NCBI GenBank assembly: GCA_003635195.1
Contig: PYIY01000193.1
Coordinates: 1-33,037 of the forward strand
DNA from: Candidatus Poribacteria bacterium
GTDB taxonomy: Bacteria; Poribacteria; WGA-4E; WGA-3G
Reading direction: 5' to 3'
Length of the DNA: 33,037 nt
The notes below the pieces were generated by a model. That model was given only the letters and a program-made list of their open reading frames with translations, was not told the DNA's origin and made no database searches. Below are positions 25,745 to 33,037 of the stretch, one piece after another (position 1 is the first letter of the stretch; every line of letters begins with the position of its first letter). Position numbers and translations under genes: made by a program.

Positions 25745-26206
25745 ATGGAGGGAAAAGCTTCTCAAAAAGTGTTCACTGTCCACGGGCATGACGAGGCAGC
25801 CAAGCATGCTGTCGCCAGGTTCATAGAGAGGCTTGGTTTAGAGGCGATCATACTCGACGAACAATCCGGTGGTTTGCAAGCGATTATTGACAAATTTGAA
25901 GAACAGGCAGAGAACATAGTTTTTGCTATCATTTTGTTAACGCCCGACGATGTTGGGGCTGCAAAAGCGGAACAGAATGAACTTCAACCCAGAGCACGAC
26001 AGAATGTTATCTTGGAACTTGGCTATTTTATTGGGAAGCTAGACCGTAACCAAATATGCCTCCTCTACAAAAGGGGCGTTGAATTGCCATCAGATATTCT
26101 CGGTCTTTCCTATGTGCTTATGGATGATCACGATGGATGGCAACTGAAATTGGCGAGAGAAATGAAGAGGGCAAAACTACCTATTGATGCAAACAAACTT
26201 CTATAG
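25745..26206 (+). CDS. TIR-like nucleotide-binding protein (PF10137 type), copy 1
   Basis: A 153-residue single-domain protein of the predicted nucleotide-binding/TIR-like family, which is related to the TIR domains of Cap12-type anti-phage effectors. Seen: the first strand and loop VFTVHGHDEAAKHAVARFIERLGL (~9-32), AIILDEQSGG, VFAIILLTPDDVGAA (~62-76), and RARQNVILELGYFIGKL (~85-101) carrying the conserved Glu expected to be catalytic for NAD cleavage. It ends PIDANKLL. A defence role is inference. The start at 25745 is chosen because AAGGAG lies 5 bases upstream; an in-frame ATG at 25694 lies inside the nrdJ terminator stem. No sensor domain or partner such as a cyclase is fused to it or next to it. 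Confidence 0.85.
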   Translation: MEGKASQKVFTVHGHDEAAKHAVARFIERLGLEAIILDEQSGGLQAIIDKFEEQAENIVFAIILLTPDDVGAAKAEQNELQPRARQNVILELGYFIGKLDRNQICLLYKRGVELPSDILGLSYVLMDDHDGWQLKLAREMKRAKLPIDANKLL

Positions 26207-26241
26207 AAGATAAAACACCCAAAAATCGCACAAAATCGAGT

Positions 26242-26271
26242 TTGACACTATGGACAAATTAGTGCTATAAT
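26242..26271 (+). promoter_or_regulatory. Promoter of TIR copy 2
   Basis: TTGACA (26242-26247), an 18-base spacer and TATAAT (26266-26271), with an extended -10 TG (TGCTATAAT). Transcription should start near 26278, about 75 bases before the ATG. Confidence 0.7.
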
Positions 26272-26353
26272 TTAATGCAGAGTTGTGTTTTAATCGATTA
26301 TGAACGGACGTTTTCCCGCCCCAGTACGTCAGTGTGAAAATGGAGGAAAGATC

Positions 26354-26815
26354 ATGAATAAGGAAACTCGGAGGAAAGTTTTTATCTCCCATGGCCACGA
26401 CGAGGAAGCCAAAACAACTGTTGCTGAGTTCGTAGAGAACTTGGGATTAAAGGTAACTGTTCTTGACGAACAGCCTAACAATGGGCTAACAGTTATTGAG
26501 AACCTTGAGAGATATGCAGACGACACAGGGTTTGCAATTGCCTTGTTAACCCCTGACGATGTTGGTGCAGTAAAAGATGAAGCAGACCGACAACTCAATC
26601 CCAGAGCCCACCAGAACGTCATCTTTGAACTTGGTTATTTCATTGGTAAACTGAGCCCTAACCAAGTGTGCCTTCTTTATAAAGAAGGTGTTGAATTGCC
26701 ATCATATATTTCTAACGTAGTCTATGTCCCTATGGATAGTGCCGATGCTTGGAAACTGAAACTCAGTCAGGGAATGCGAAAGGCGGGACTACCAGTTGAT
26801 ATGAGCTGGGCATAG
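26354..26815 (+). CDS. TIR-like nucleotide-binding protein (PF10137 type), copy 2
   Basis: A 153-residue paralogue of copy 1, equal in length. It has VFISHGHDEEAKTTVAEFVENLGL (~9-32), TVLDEQPNNGLTVIENLERYADDTGFAIALLTPDDVGA, and RAHQNVIFELGYFIGKL with the conserved Glu. It diverges at the C-terminus (PVDMSWA). GGAGG lies 8 bases before the chosen ATG; an in-frame ATG at 26300 lacks a ribosome site. It has its own near-consensus promoter, so the copies are not simply one operon. Confidence 0.85.
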   Translation: MNKETRRKVFISHGHDEEAKTTVAEFVENLGLKVTVLDEQPNNGLTVIENLERYADDTGFAIALLTPDDVGAVKDEADRQLNPRAHQNVIFELGYFIGKLSPNQVCLLYKEGVELPSYISNVVYVPMDSADAWKLKLSQGMRKAGLPVDMSWA

Positions 26816-26878
26816 AACAGGTAAACATGGAGACACAAATTCTGTGCCCGCCTGCTTTTCGTTGAAGTGCTAAATTAA

Positions 26879-26887
26879 TGCTATACT
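26879..26887 (+). promoter_or_regulatory. Extended -10 promoter of the third TIR locus
   Basis: TGCTATACT, an extended -10 of the same form as at 26263-26271 and 29386-29394. A poor -35 (TTGAAG, only 14 bases away) is upstream. Start of transcription is expected near 26894, about 24 bases before the ATG at 26918. Confidence 0.5.
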
Positions 26888-26917
26888 CATTTGAATTATT
26901 ACAAAGGACGAGAAATT

Positions 26918-27178
26918 ATGAATGACAAATCCACTACGATAGCACGTGCAGTGAGGGCTTATGAAAACCAAATACGCAGTGTATCTGCCATAATAGCAAG
27001 TGTGGTGGAACAGGAAAAACTGAGGCGCGATATGGCTGACAAGGTAGCACTTGCAGCGAGGGCTTATGAAAACCAAATACGCTATGTATCTGTAATAATA
27101 GCAAGTGTGGTGGAACAGAAAAAACTAAGACGCGATATGGCCACCAAAGTAGCACGGGCATTAGTAACTGGGGTTTAA
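26918..27178 (+). CDS. Two-unit 35-residue repeat ORF, probable N-terminal part of broken TIR copy 3
   Basis: An 86-residue open frame starting at ATG 26918 (AAGGA 9 bases upstream). It consists of two consecutive 35-residue helical units (ARAYENQIR.VS.IIASVVEQ.KLRRDMA.KVA) that are 105 bases long at DNA level and over 85% identical, then the start of a third (ARALVTGV). The repeats could form a coiled coil or membrane-leaning helix; I do not recognise them. It stops at TAA 27176, but adding one G to the GGGG run at 27170-27173 would carry it in frame into the TIR fragment that follows (KVARALVTGGLTPTVLDEQ, compare TVAEFVENLGLKVTVLDEQ in copy 2). It is therefore probably the 5' half of a frameshifted gene. 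Confidence 0.55.
   Translation: MNDKSTTIARAVRAYENQIRSVSAIIASVVEQEKLRRDMADKVALAARAYENQIRYVSVIIASVVEQKKLRRDMATKVARALVTGV
26940..27150 (+). repeat. 105-bp tandem direct repeat, two copies plus a stub
   Basis: Each unit starts at TAGCACNTGCAG and runs through GAGGGCTTATGAAAACCAAA to CGCGATATGG. The first begins near 26940 and the second near 27045. The opening of a third (GTAGCACGGGCA) follows at 27149. The length is a multiple of three, so copy-number change would keep the frame. Confidence 0.75.
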
Positions 27179-27537
27179 CACCAACTGTACTTGATGAACA
27201 ACCTAACAAAGGCAGAACAATTATTGAGAAATTGGAAGATCTGGCAGACGAGACTGGTTTTGCGATTGCTTTACTCACACCTGACGATGTTGGTGCTTCA
27301 AAAAAGAACAGAAATGATCTCAAACCTAGGGCTCGTCAGAATGTTATCTTGGAGTTGGGCTACTTCTTGGCATTGGGGAGGCAGCGGGTATGTATTCTTT
27401 ACAAAGAAGGCGTTGAGTTACCATCAGATATTCAAGGTGTAGTTTATGTGCCTATGGATGACAACGGTGAGTGGAAACAGAAGATAGTTAGAGAAATGGA
27501 ATCCGTTGGTCTCCTCATAGATGCGAATAAAATTTAA
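27163..27537 (+). pseudogene. TIR-like copy 3, lacking the first strand and out of frame
   Basis: In the frame ending at 27537 the translation reads SNWGLTPTVLDEQPNKGRTIIEKLEDLADETGF, then AIALLTPDDVGA, RARQNVILELGYFLALG (conserved Glu kept) and IDANKI. This matches residues ~30-153 of copies 1 and 2. The first strand and HGHDE loop are missing, and the position is occupied by the repeat ORF in another frame. No ATG with a ribosome site serves this frame; only TTG 27232 is available internally. A single-base frameshift in the GGGG run at 27170 explains the break. Either it is a decayed gene, or its product starts in the repeat ORF and requires frameshifting. Confidence 0.7.
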
Positions 27538-27572
27538 AGGAACATCACTGTTACCAACACAAAGGATCTCCC

Positions 27573-29203
27573 ATGCCTACGCTCGACTTCAAAGGCAAAC
27601 AATTCATCTACGGACATCACCTCACCGTCCCCATCCGGACCCTAAAGATAGATACAGAAAAATCACTCAATATGTGTTTACCCCCCCCCCCGAAAAATCT
27701 CCGTTAGATGATAACCTTATCATCCATGGCGACAACTTATACGCCTTGAAGGCACTCCTCCCCAAATACGCTGGCAAAATCAAGTGCATCTATATTGACC
27801 CTCCATACAACACCGGTAACGAAAATTGGGTCTACAATGACAACGTCAATAGTCCGATGATGCAAGCGTGGCTTGGGAAAATCGTTGATTTTGAGGATAT
27901 GGAGCGTCATGATAAATGGCTCGGCATGATGTGGCCGAGGTTGCATCTGCTAAAAGAGCTGCTTGCCAACGACGGGGTAATTTTTGTTTCAATTGATGGT
28001 AATGAACAACATCACTTGCGAATGTTAATGAATGATATTTTTGGCGAAGAGAATTTTATTGAATCTTTAGTCTGGCGTTCAAGATTAGGGCGTGGGGCAA
28101 CTGCTAAAAATACCGCTACCTTACACGAGTATATCATCGCTTATGCTAAAAATGTAGCATCCGTAGAATTCAGAGAAGATAGACGAGTTAGAGAAACGGA
28201 ATCCAGAGAAAGGTTACGGCAATGGGGACAAGGTGATAAGCGAGAAGATAGACCAACAATGTATTATCCTATTCATTCTGAAGAATTCGGCAAAGTTTAT
28301 CCCATAAGGCCAGATGGAACCGATGGTCGCTGGAGAGTTGCACAACCTACAATGGAAGGCCTTATTGAGAACGGTCTAGTTGCCTATGAAAGACAACCAG
28401 ATGGGCGTATTGAGGCATATAGGATTATACCTGCTGGTACAGAAACCTATACGGCGTATCCTTCTTTACTTGATCCTGAGATTGTCAAAACAACCGCTCA
28501 TGGCAGCATTGAATTGAAGAACATCTTGGGCCCCAATAAATTTTCCTATCCTAAGCCATCATTGTTGATAAAGGAAATTGTATCGCTTGCATCCAAAAAA
28601 GGAGATATTGTTTTAGACTCCTTCGCTGGCAGTGGCACGACCGCCCATGCCGTTCTTGATCTCAACAAAGAGGATGGCGGCAACCGAAAGTTTATCCTTA
28701 TTGAGTGCGAAGATTATGCAGACACTATCACCGCTGAACGCGTCCGGCGCGTCATCAACGGCGTTGAAAATGCCACAAATGAAAACCTTCAAGATGGACT
28801 CGGTGGCTCTTTTACCTACTGTACCCTCGGCGAACCAATTGACGAAGAAGGCATGCTCACCGGTGAAACACTCCCCACCTACGAAGATTTAGCACACTAT
28901 ATCGCTTATACTGCCACTGGCAACGCGCTGACTTCTATCGAAAAACGGAAAAATTACTGCTTCGGCGAAACTGACGATATCCGTTTCTATCTCATCTATG
29001 AACCGGCTTTAGAATTTTTGGAGAGCAATAAATCTGCGTTAGACGGAAAACGGGCAGAACAGATTGCCAAAGCATGTAAAGAAACCGGTAAAAGTGCCTA
29101 TGTCTATGCACCACAGAAATTTGTCAGCCAGAAAGAATTAACGGGCATGGGTATCACTTTCTGCCAATTGCCCTACAACATCCACCGCATTTCGGATGCG
29201 TAG
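27573..29203 (+). CDS. mod: Type III DNA methyltransferase (Mod), out of frame at a poly-C tract
   Basis: An adenine-N6 methyltransferase of the beta class: catalytic DPPYNTGNE (27797-27823) comes before the AdoMet motif FAGSGTT (28622-28642), with the target-recognition region between them. Its partner is the Res protein at 29717. The natural start is ATG 27573 (MPTLDFKGKQFIYGHHLTVP, AGGA 7 bases upstream), the N-terminus I expect for this family. Codon 37 enters a run of 11 C (27681-27691), after which this frame stops at TAG 27705. The catalytic domain continues in a different frame. A run of 9 or 12 C would restore one protein of 542 or 543 residues. An overlapping open frame from ATG 27521 enters the catalytic part directly but has no ribosome site and an unrelated N-terminus. 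The gene as written is OFF, through phase variation or a sequencing error. Confidence 0.85.
27681..27691 (+). repeat. Poly-C tract of 11 bases inside mod
   Basis: Eleven consecutive C encode prolines near residue 37 of Mod. Tracts of this kind are slippage-prone. The present length gives the wrong frame, whereas 9 or 12 would give the right one. Confidence 0.95.
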
Positions 29204-29385
29204 ATAACGGTTTGCGTTGTTCATATTTGACTTGATCTTACTAAACTTTGGGCAATTCGTCCCATCTTATCTACAGGGCCACAGGCTAACGGTTTCCTAT
29301 GCTACAGAAGAAGGCATCTGATGGAACACCTTTGGGCATCTTAAAATGTTCAAATTTTAGTTGACTTAATTCTACTGTGAATTCA

Positions 29386-29394
29386 TGCTATACT
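29386..29394 (+). promoter_or_regulatory. Extended -10 promoter of the hicB-like gene
   Basis: TGCTATACT, identical to the element at 26879-26887. A TTGACT at 29361 is 22 bases away, too far for a normal -35. Transcription would start near 29401, and the leader carries GGGGAGGA before the ATG at 29427. Confidence 0.45.
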
Positions 29395-29426
29395 GATTAT
29401 ATCACTTTTAGGGGAGGACAGAACTG

Positions 29427-29642
29427 ATGACACAAACTTATACCGCTGTTATTCAACAAGACGAAGGCTGGTGGATCGGGTGGATACAGGAAATTCCCGG
29501 CGTAAATGGCCAAGAACGGACTAAGGATGAATTGCTTGAATCACTACGAATTACGCTTCGCGAGACTATAGAATTCAATCGTGAAGAAGCAATTCGTCGA
29601 ACGGAGAACGAGTCTTTTGAGGAGGTTACAATCGCGCTCTGA
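29427..29642 (+). CDS. HicB-like protein, no HicA partner
   Basis: A 71-residue protein with the HicB partial RNase-H-like fold: TYTAVIQQDEGWWIGWIQEIPGVNGQERTKDELLESLRITLRETIEF. In toxin-antitoxin pairs HicB neutralises the HicA mRNA interferase. I find no HicA-like frame on either side: upstream is mod and downstream, after 74 bases, is res. It also lacks the C-terminal DNA-binding domain of longer HicB proteins. GGGGAGGA lies 8 bases before the ATG. It may be a solitary remnant or a small partner of the restriction system. Confidence 0.8.
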   Translation: MTQTYTAVIQQDEGWWIGWIQEIPGVNGQERTKDELLESLRITLRETIEFNREEAIRRTENESFEEVTIAL

Positions 29643-29716
29643 AGTGCGATTAGGAAACCGCACCTACCGGGTCTGCGGGATTGTGAATTTGAAAATTCAC
29701 GATAGGTAATTATACA

Positions 29717-32344
29717 ATGGAACTTAAAGACTACCAACAACAAACATTAGATACATTGGACCGCTATCTGGAGGCACTCAAGGAGGCACGCCAACAAGCA
29801 GATAAAACCACCGCATACCTTGCATCAAATGACATTCCAGACTTCTTGATAGAGCAGGCTGAGAACTTAGCAAAGCAAGCGGAAGATTATCCATACGTCG
29901 CGTGGGAAAATTTACGAAAAGCATCTGTGTTACCGGGTGTCACAGATGCTCATGGACAAGACATAATTCCAGAATACATCTCGCGTGAAAGTGCTGCCGG
30001 TGAACCGATTTCGCATGTTTGCTTGAAAGTGCCGACGGGTGGTGGGAAAACGTTGTTGGGTGTAGAGGCAGTCCGTCACTTGAAACTCGGTACAGGTTTT
30101 GTGCTGTGGCTTGTCCCGACCAGAGCCATCTACACACAGACATGGGACGCTTTTCGGAACAAAGAGCATCCATACAGGCAAATTTTGGAGCGTGCTTCCG
30201 GTGGACGCGTCAAATTACTCCAAAAAGACGATAGATTCACGAAACAGGACATTGAAAACCATCTTTGTGTCATGCTCCTCATGCTCCCTGCTGCAAACCG
30301 GAACCGAAACAAGGAATTCCTCAAAATTTTCCGAGATAGCAGCGGTTATGCCTCGTTCTTTCCCGTTGAGGACGATATGCGGGAGCATCAGGCACTCTTG
30401 GAAAAACACCCCGATCTTGAAACAGCAGAAGATGATCAAACCGCACAACCTCGGCTCGCCAGAAACCCGAAAGACGCACTCATTAAACAGAGCCTTTTCA
30501 ACGTCCTGAAGATACTCCGCCCAACAGTGATTTTGGATGAGGCACACAAGGCTTATGGCAGTCCGGATCCTACCCGTAATAAAACATTTGTAGAGGCGGT
30601 CAATCGGCTCAACCCGCGTTTTGTACTGGAACTCTCTGCGACACCGAAGTTAGGTATTAGCAACATTCTCGTCAACATCTCCGGCTTGGCACTCAAAGAA
30701 GAGGAGATGATTAAACTCCCGATTCAACTCCGAAATTTCCCGAATTCGGATTGGAAATATACGCTCGCGCAGACGAAGGTAGAACGCGATAAACTTGAGG
30801 AGGCTGCGAACCGATTTCAGCAAACAGAAGACCGTTATATCCGTCCTATTGCCGTGATTCGCGTGGACCGCACCGGCAAAAACCAGCGCGACGGTGTGAA
30901 GGTACACGCTGAGGATGCCCGCGAAGAACTCATTGATACATTAGGTGTGCCAGCCGAACAAGTTAAGGTGAAGTCATCGGAACAAGATGAACTCACAGGA
31001 ATAAATCTCATGAGTCCATTTTGTCCGGTCCGTTATATCATCACGAAAGATGCCTTGAAGGAGGGATGGGACTGTCCATTTGCTTACCTGCTCACCCTTC
31101 TTGATAACACAACCGCGGCGACAGCGATGACGCAGCTCATCGGGAGAGTGATGCGCCAACCCTATGCTCGCGCCACAAAAGACTCAGAACTGGATAGTTG
31201 TTATATCTTCTGCTACAATCAGGAGGTCAAGCGTGCAGTCGAAAACGTCAAGAAAGGATTAGAGGCGGAAGGATTAACAGGATTGAGGAACGTTGTTGAG
31301 GGGACCGGCGTAGAGCGTGTGCAGCGAACGATTGAGCGTAAGCAGGGATACCGAGATGTAGACATCTTTCTCCCTCGCGTGCTTCATAAATGGGGCCGGA
31401 GTTGGCGGGAACTCAATTATGAGCGTGATATCCTCAGTGCTATTGACTGGTATCAACTCGGCGCGGTTGCACCTATCAACTTAGGCGAGGCGGCACAACT
31501 TCAAGAGATCCGTGCAACTATTCACCTTCAAGACGAAGCGGTAATTGATAAAAAGTTGCAAGAAAGCGCGGCACACAACTTGGAGGTAGCATTTTTCGTT
31601 CGACGACTCGGTGATGTCCTGCCCAACCCGTGGCATGCCGCACGCATCGTAAAAGAAACTCTCGCTGCCTACCGTGCAGAAGGTATTGACGAAGAAACGT
31701 TATACACGCACCGGTTATATCTCTCCGAGTACCTGAAGCGTCGTTTGCATGCTCGCGTCGATAAACTCGCTGAGACCGTTTTTAAAGAAAAATTGGAAGC
31801 CGGGAGAATCCAGTTTAACCTGCAAGCCGATGGTGCATTAAACTACCAACTGGAAAGAACACTTGTGGTCAGTCTCGCACCTGAAGCGAGACCGATGACG
31901 CATCCACACGGGGATCCCTTACAACTTAACCTATTTGAACAGGTGTTTGAAGCGGAATTTAACAAGTTAGAAACAGATTTTGCGCTCTACATAGACAAAC
32001 AGAGCGCAATTCAATGGTGGCATCGTATTGCTGCGAGGCAAGGATATTTCTTGCAAGGATGGCGGCGCGACCGCGTCTATCCAGACTTTATCGCCTGCGT
32101 CCAACACGGTGAAACGGGCCCGCAAAGGCTTTGCATCCTTGAAACCAAGGGACAGCACCTTGAAGGCAACAATGACACGACCTACAAACAAAAACTTATC
32201 GAAACATTAGAAACAGCATATCGGAACGCTACACAACACGGCACGATGGATATCGCTACACCGAATAACAAAACGATGTCTTTCCGCATGCTATTTGAAG
32301 ACTCATGGTATGAGAAATTGAACGAAACAATCACGTCAACATAA
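29717..32344 (+). CDS. res: Type III restriction enzyme, Res subunit
   Basis: An 875-residue helicase-nuclease. Superfamily 2 motifs are in order: PTGGGKT (~106-112, Walker A), LDEAH (~273-277, Walker B), LSATPK (motif III), and C-terminal helicase motifs around TKDALKEGWDCPFAYLL and AMTQLIGRVMRQPYA (motif VI with its arginines). A PD-(D/E)xK nuclease lies near the C-terminus: YPDF at ~788 and ETKG at 809-812. Type III enzymes require Mod for sequence recognition and cut near head-to-head sites using ATP. All catalytic motifs are intact. The length is typical. The ATG is preceded by only a weak ribosome site (GGTAATTATACA). Confidence 0.93.
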   Translation: MELKDYQQQTLDTLDRYLEALKEARQQADKTTAYLASNDIPDFLIEQAENLAKQAEDYPYVAWENLRKASVLPGVTDAHGQDIIPEYISRESAAGEPISHVCLKVPTGGGKTLLGVEAVRHLKLGTGFVLWLVPTRAIYTQTWDAFRNKEHPYRQILERASGGRVKLLQKDDRFTKQDIENHLCVMLLMLPAANRNRNKEFLKIFRDSSGYASFFPVEDDMREHQALLEKHPDLETAEDDQTAQPRLARNPKDALIKQSLFNVLKILRPTVILDEAHKAYGSPDPTRNKTFVEAVNRLNPRFVLELSATPKLGISNILVNISGLALKEEEMIKLPIQLRNFPNSDWKYTLAQTKVERDKLEEAANRFQQTEDRYIRPIAVIRVDRTGKNQRDGVKVHAEDAREELIDTLGVPAEQVKVKSSEQDELTGINLMSPFCPVRYIITKDALKEGWDCPFAYLLTLLDNTTAATAMTQLIGRVMRQPYARATKDSELDSCYIFCYNQEVKRAVENVKKGLEAEGLTGLRNVVEGTGVERVQRTIERKQGYRDVDIFLPRVLHKWGRSWRELNYERDILSAIDWYQLGAVAPINLGEAAQLQEIRATIHLQDEAVIDKKLQESAAHNLEVAFFVRRLGDVLPNPWHAARIVKETLAAYRAEGIDEETLYTHRLYLSEYLKRRLHARVDKLAETVFKEKLEAGRIQFNLQADGALNYQLERTLVVSLAPEARPMTHPHGDPLQLNLFEQVFEAEFNKLETDFALYIDKQSAIQWWHRIAARQGYFLQGWRRDRVYPDFIACVQHGETGPQRLCILETKGQHLEGNNDTTYKQKLIETLETAYRNATQHGTMDIATPNNKTMSFRMLFEDSWYEKLNETITST

Positions 32345-32590
32345 TCCTATAAGGGACGTTCAGGGCTATTTAGTTTTAAAAATTTACTTTGGCTATGTAA
32401 ATATAATTCCCCTGTAGGAGCGAGTGTTTTTGCTTGGGGTATTTCTGCGGATTTTTTGTCGCTCGCGATATTGCGGAAAAACCTCAACATCTGTAAACGA
32501 AAATCGAGATAAAAACCGAGAACGAAATCGTCCTGAAGGGACGTTCCGATTTCGTTGCCTTTAAAGTGTCAGATCGGGTATAATAGAAAG
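32345..32590 (+). other. Intergenic region between res and rnpB
   Basis: No open frame with a ribosome site is present. It holds CTGTAGGAGCGAGTG with a distant inverted partner (GAGCGA 32418-32423, TCGCTC 32459-32464) and the 17-mer GGTATTTCTGCGGATTT shared with 19939-19955. A 10-bp hairpin follows (AACGAAATCG 32521-32530, CGATTTCGTT 32547-32556), reaching into the rnpB -35 box. That hairpin may terminate upstream transcripts or modulate rnpB. Confidence 0.5.
32555..32584 (+). promoter_or_regulatory. rnpB promoter
   Basis: TTGCCT (32555-32560), an 18-base spacer and TATAAT (32579-32584). The expected transcript start, near 32591, coincides with the start of the P1 helix sequence. Confidence 0.65.
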
Positions 32591-33037
32591 GCTTGAGTTG
32601 AGTAGATGGTCGCGTCTCAATTGTAGTTTTACCATTGAGATGAGGAAAGTCCGGACTCCGCAGGGCAGGATGCTGGGTAACACCCAGGAGCGGCGACGCT
32701 ATGGAAAGTGCAACAGAAAGCAAACTACAACGTTTTTTTAATTATGGGCCTTCTTGCTCATTTTTTGACGTTGTCAAAAAATGGTTTGTGTTAAAATCAA
32801 GTGATATGTCCCGCAGATAGTGGGGCTGCTGATTTTAAAGAAGATCGCCTTCGGACAACGGACGAAGGCGAGGAAGCCGGTCCCCGGTTAAAAGAGGGCT
32901 GTACAGGTGAAACGGTGCGGTAAAAGCGCACCAGTCCGTAAGGTGACTTACGGAGCTCGGTAAACCCCGTCTGGAGCAAGGTAAATCAGGGACATACAGA
33001 GGTTGCCCGCCTCGTCCCGAGGTAACCGCTTGAGGTG
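32591..33037 (+). ncRNA. rnpB: RNase P RNA, bacterial type A, 3' partial
   Basis: The catalytic RNA that trims the 5' ends of precursor tRNAs. Universal elements are clear: GAGGAAAGTCCGGACTCC (P4 and flanks, 32642-32659), GCAGGATGCTGGGTAACACCCAG (P8/P9 area), AAGTGCAACAGAAAGCAAAC (P10/P11), and GGTGAAACGGTGCGGTAAAAGCGCACCAG (32907 onwards), then GCTCGGTAAACCCC and GGAGCAAGGTAAATC. P3 is the hairpin TCTCAAT...ATTGAGA. The segment between P11 and the GGTGAAAC element is about 185 bases, against about 40 in E. coli, so the P12 region is greatly enlarged. The window ends before the 3' strand of P4/P1, so the last few tens of bases are missing. Confidence 0.95.
32759..32783 (+). repeat. Perfect hairpin within the enlarged rnpB P12 region
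   Basis: CATTTTTTGAC (32759-32769) and GTCAAAAAATG (32773-32783) are exact reverse complements around GTT. A second stem follows: TTAAAATCA near 32791 with TGATTTTAA near 32830. Both lie inside the RNase P RNA where the variable P12 arm belongs. Confidence 0.7.

Noticed and set aside
27521..27680. Upstream ATG at 27521 as the real start of mod
   Set aside because: It lacks a ribosome site, overlaps the end of the TIR fragment, and its first 50 residues are an out-of-frame reading of the recognisable MPTLDFKGKQ N-terminus.
29361..29394. TTGACT as -35 for the hicB promoter
   Set aside because: The 22-base spacer is too long; the extended -10 alone is the better explanation.
29643..29716. A missing hicA gene after hicB
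   Set aside because: Only 74 bases, containing a short repeat (AAACCGCACCTACC) and a small hairpin; no reading frame fits HicA.

Overview
The window looks like part of a genome from a Candidatus Poribacteria-type bacterium, known mainly from sponge and marine metagenomes. The main pointer is the first protein. It ends in a FlgD/T9SS-like C-terminal domain that opens with FPNPFNPETWIPYQL, a signature I associate with that lineage. Other pointers are many ECF sigma factors, DUF5916/CBM9-like proteins, and RraA-like and HpcH-like sugar-acid enzymes. The assignment is by recognition, not by search.

Layout. (1) 1-3945, plus strand: the 3' part of a giant cadherin/leucine-rich-repeat surface protein. 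(2) 3991-12163, minus strand: read in transcription order this is an ECF sigma factor fused to a complete DNA sliding clamp (DnaN), two ABC-2 membrane permeases, an ECF sigma factor fused to a truncated FtsZ GTPase domain, and a secreted DUF4038-like glycosidase. (3) 12164-17487, minus strand: a tightly coupled five-gene operon of ECF sigma, zinc-finger anti-sigma, DUF4252-CBM9-like lipid/envelope protein, DUF5694 protein and DUF5916 outer-membrane protein. (4) 17747-20759: a divergent catabolic locus with a zinc-free MDR dehydrogenase (minus) and an HpcH/HpaI aldolase plus an RraA-like aldolase (plus). (5) 21121-25645, plus strand: housekeeping tyrS and B12-dependent ribonucleotide reductase nrdJ, closed by a strong terminator. 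(6) 25745-32344, plus strand: a defence island of three TIR-like (PF10137-type) genes, the third broken, then a type III restriction-modification system with a HicB-like gene between mod and res. (7) 32591 to the end: the RNase P RNA gene, cut by the window edge.

The most unusual content is the pair of sigma-factor fusions within 5 kb of each other. One joins an ECF sigma to FtsZ (division) and the other joins an ECF sigma to DnaN (replication). Each has an in-frame ATG with a Shine-Dalgarno sequence exactly at the domain junction, so each gene could make a fusion and a free domain. The idea that they tie transcription to division and replication state is inference. The second highlight is an 11-C tract near the start of the type III methyltransferase gene. 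It puts the gene out of frame here and could be a phase-variation switch or a sequencing error. Other points are a frameshifted TIR gene carrying 35-residue repeats, a 28-bp perfect palindrome upstream of sigma-dnaN, and an enlarged P12 region in RNase P RNA.
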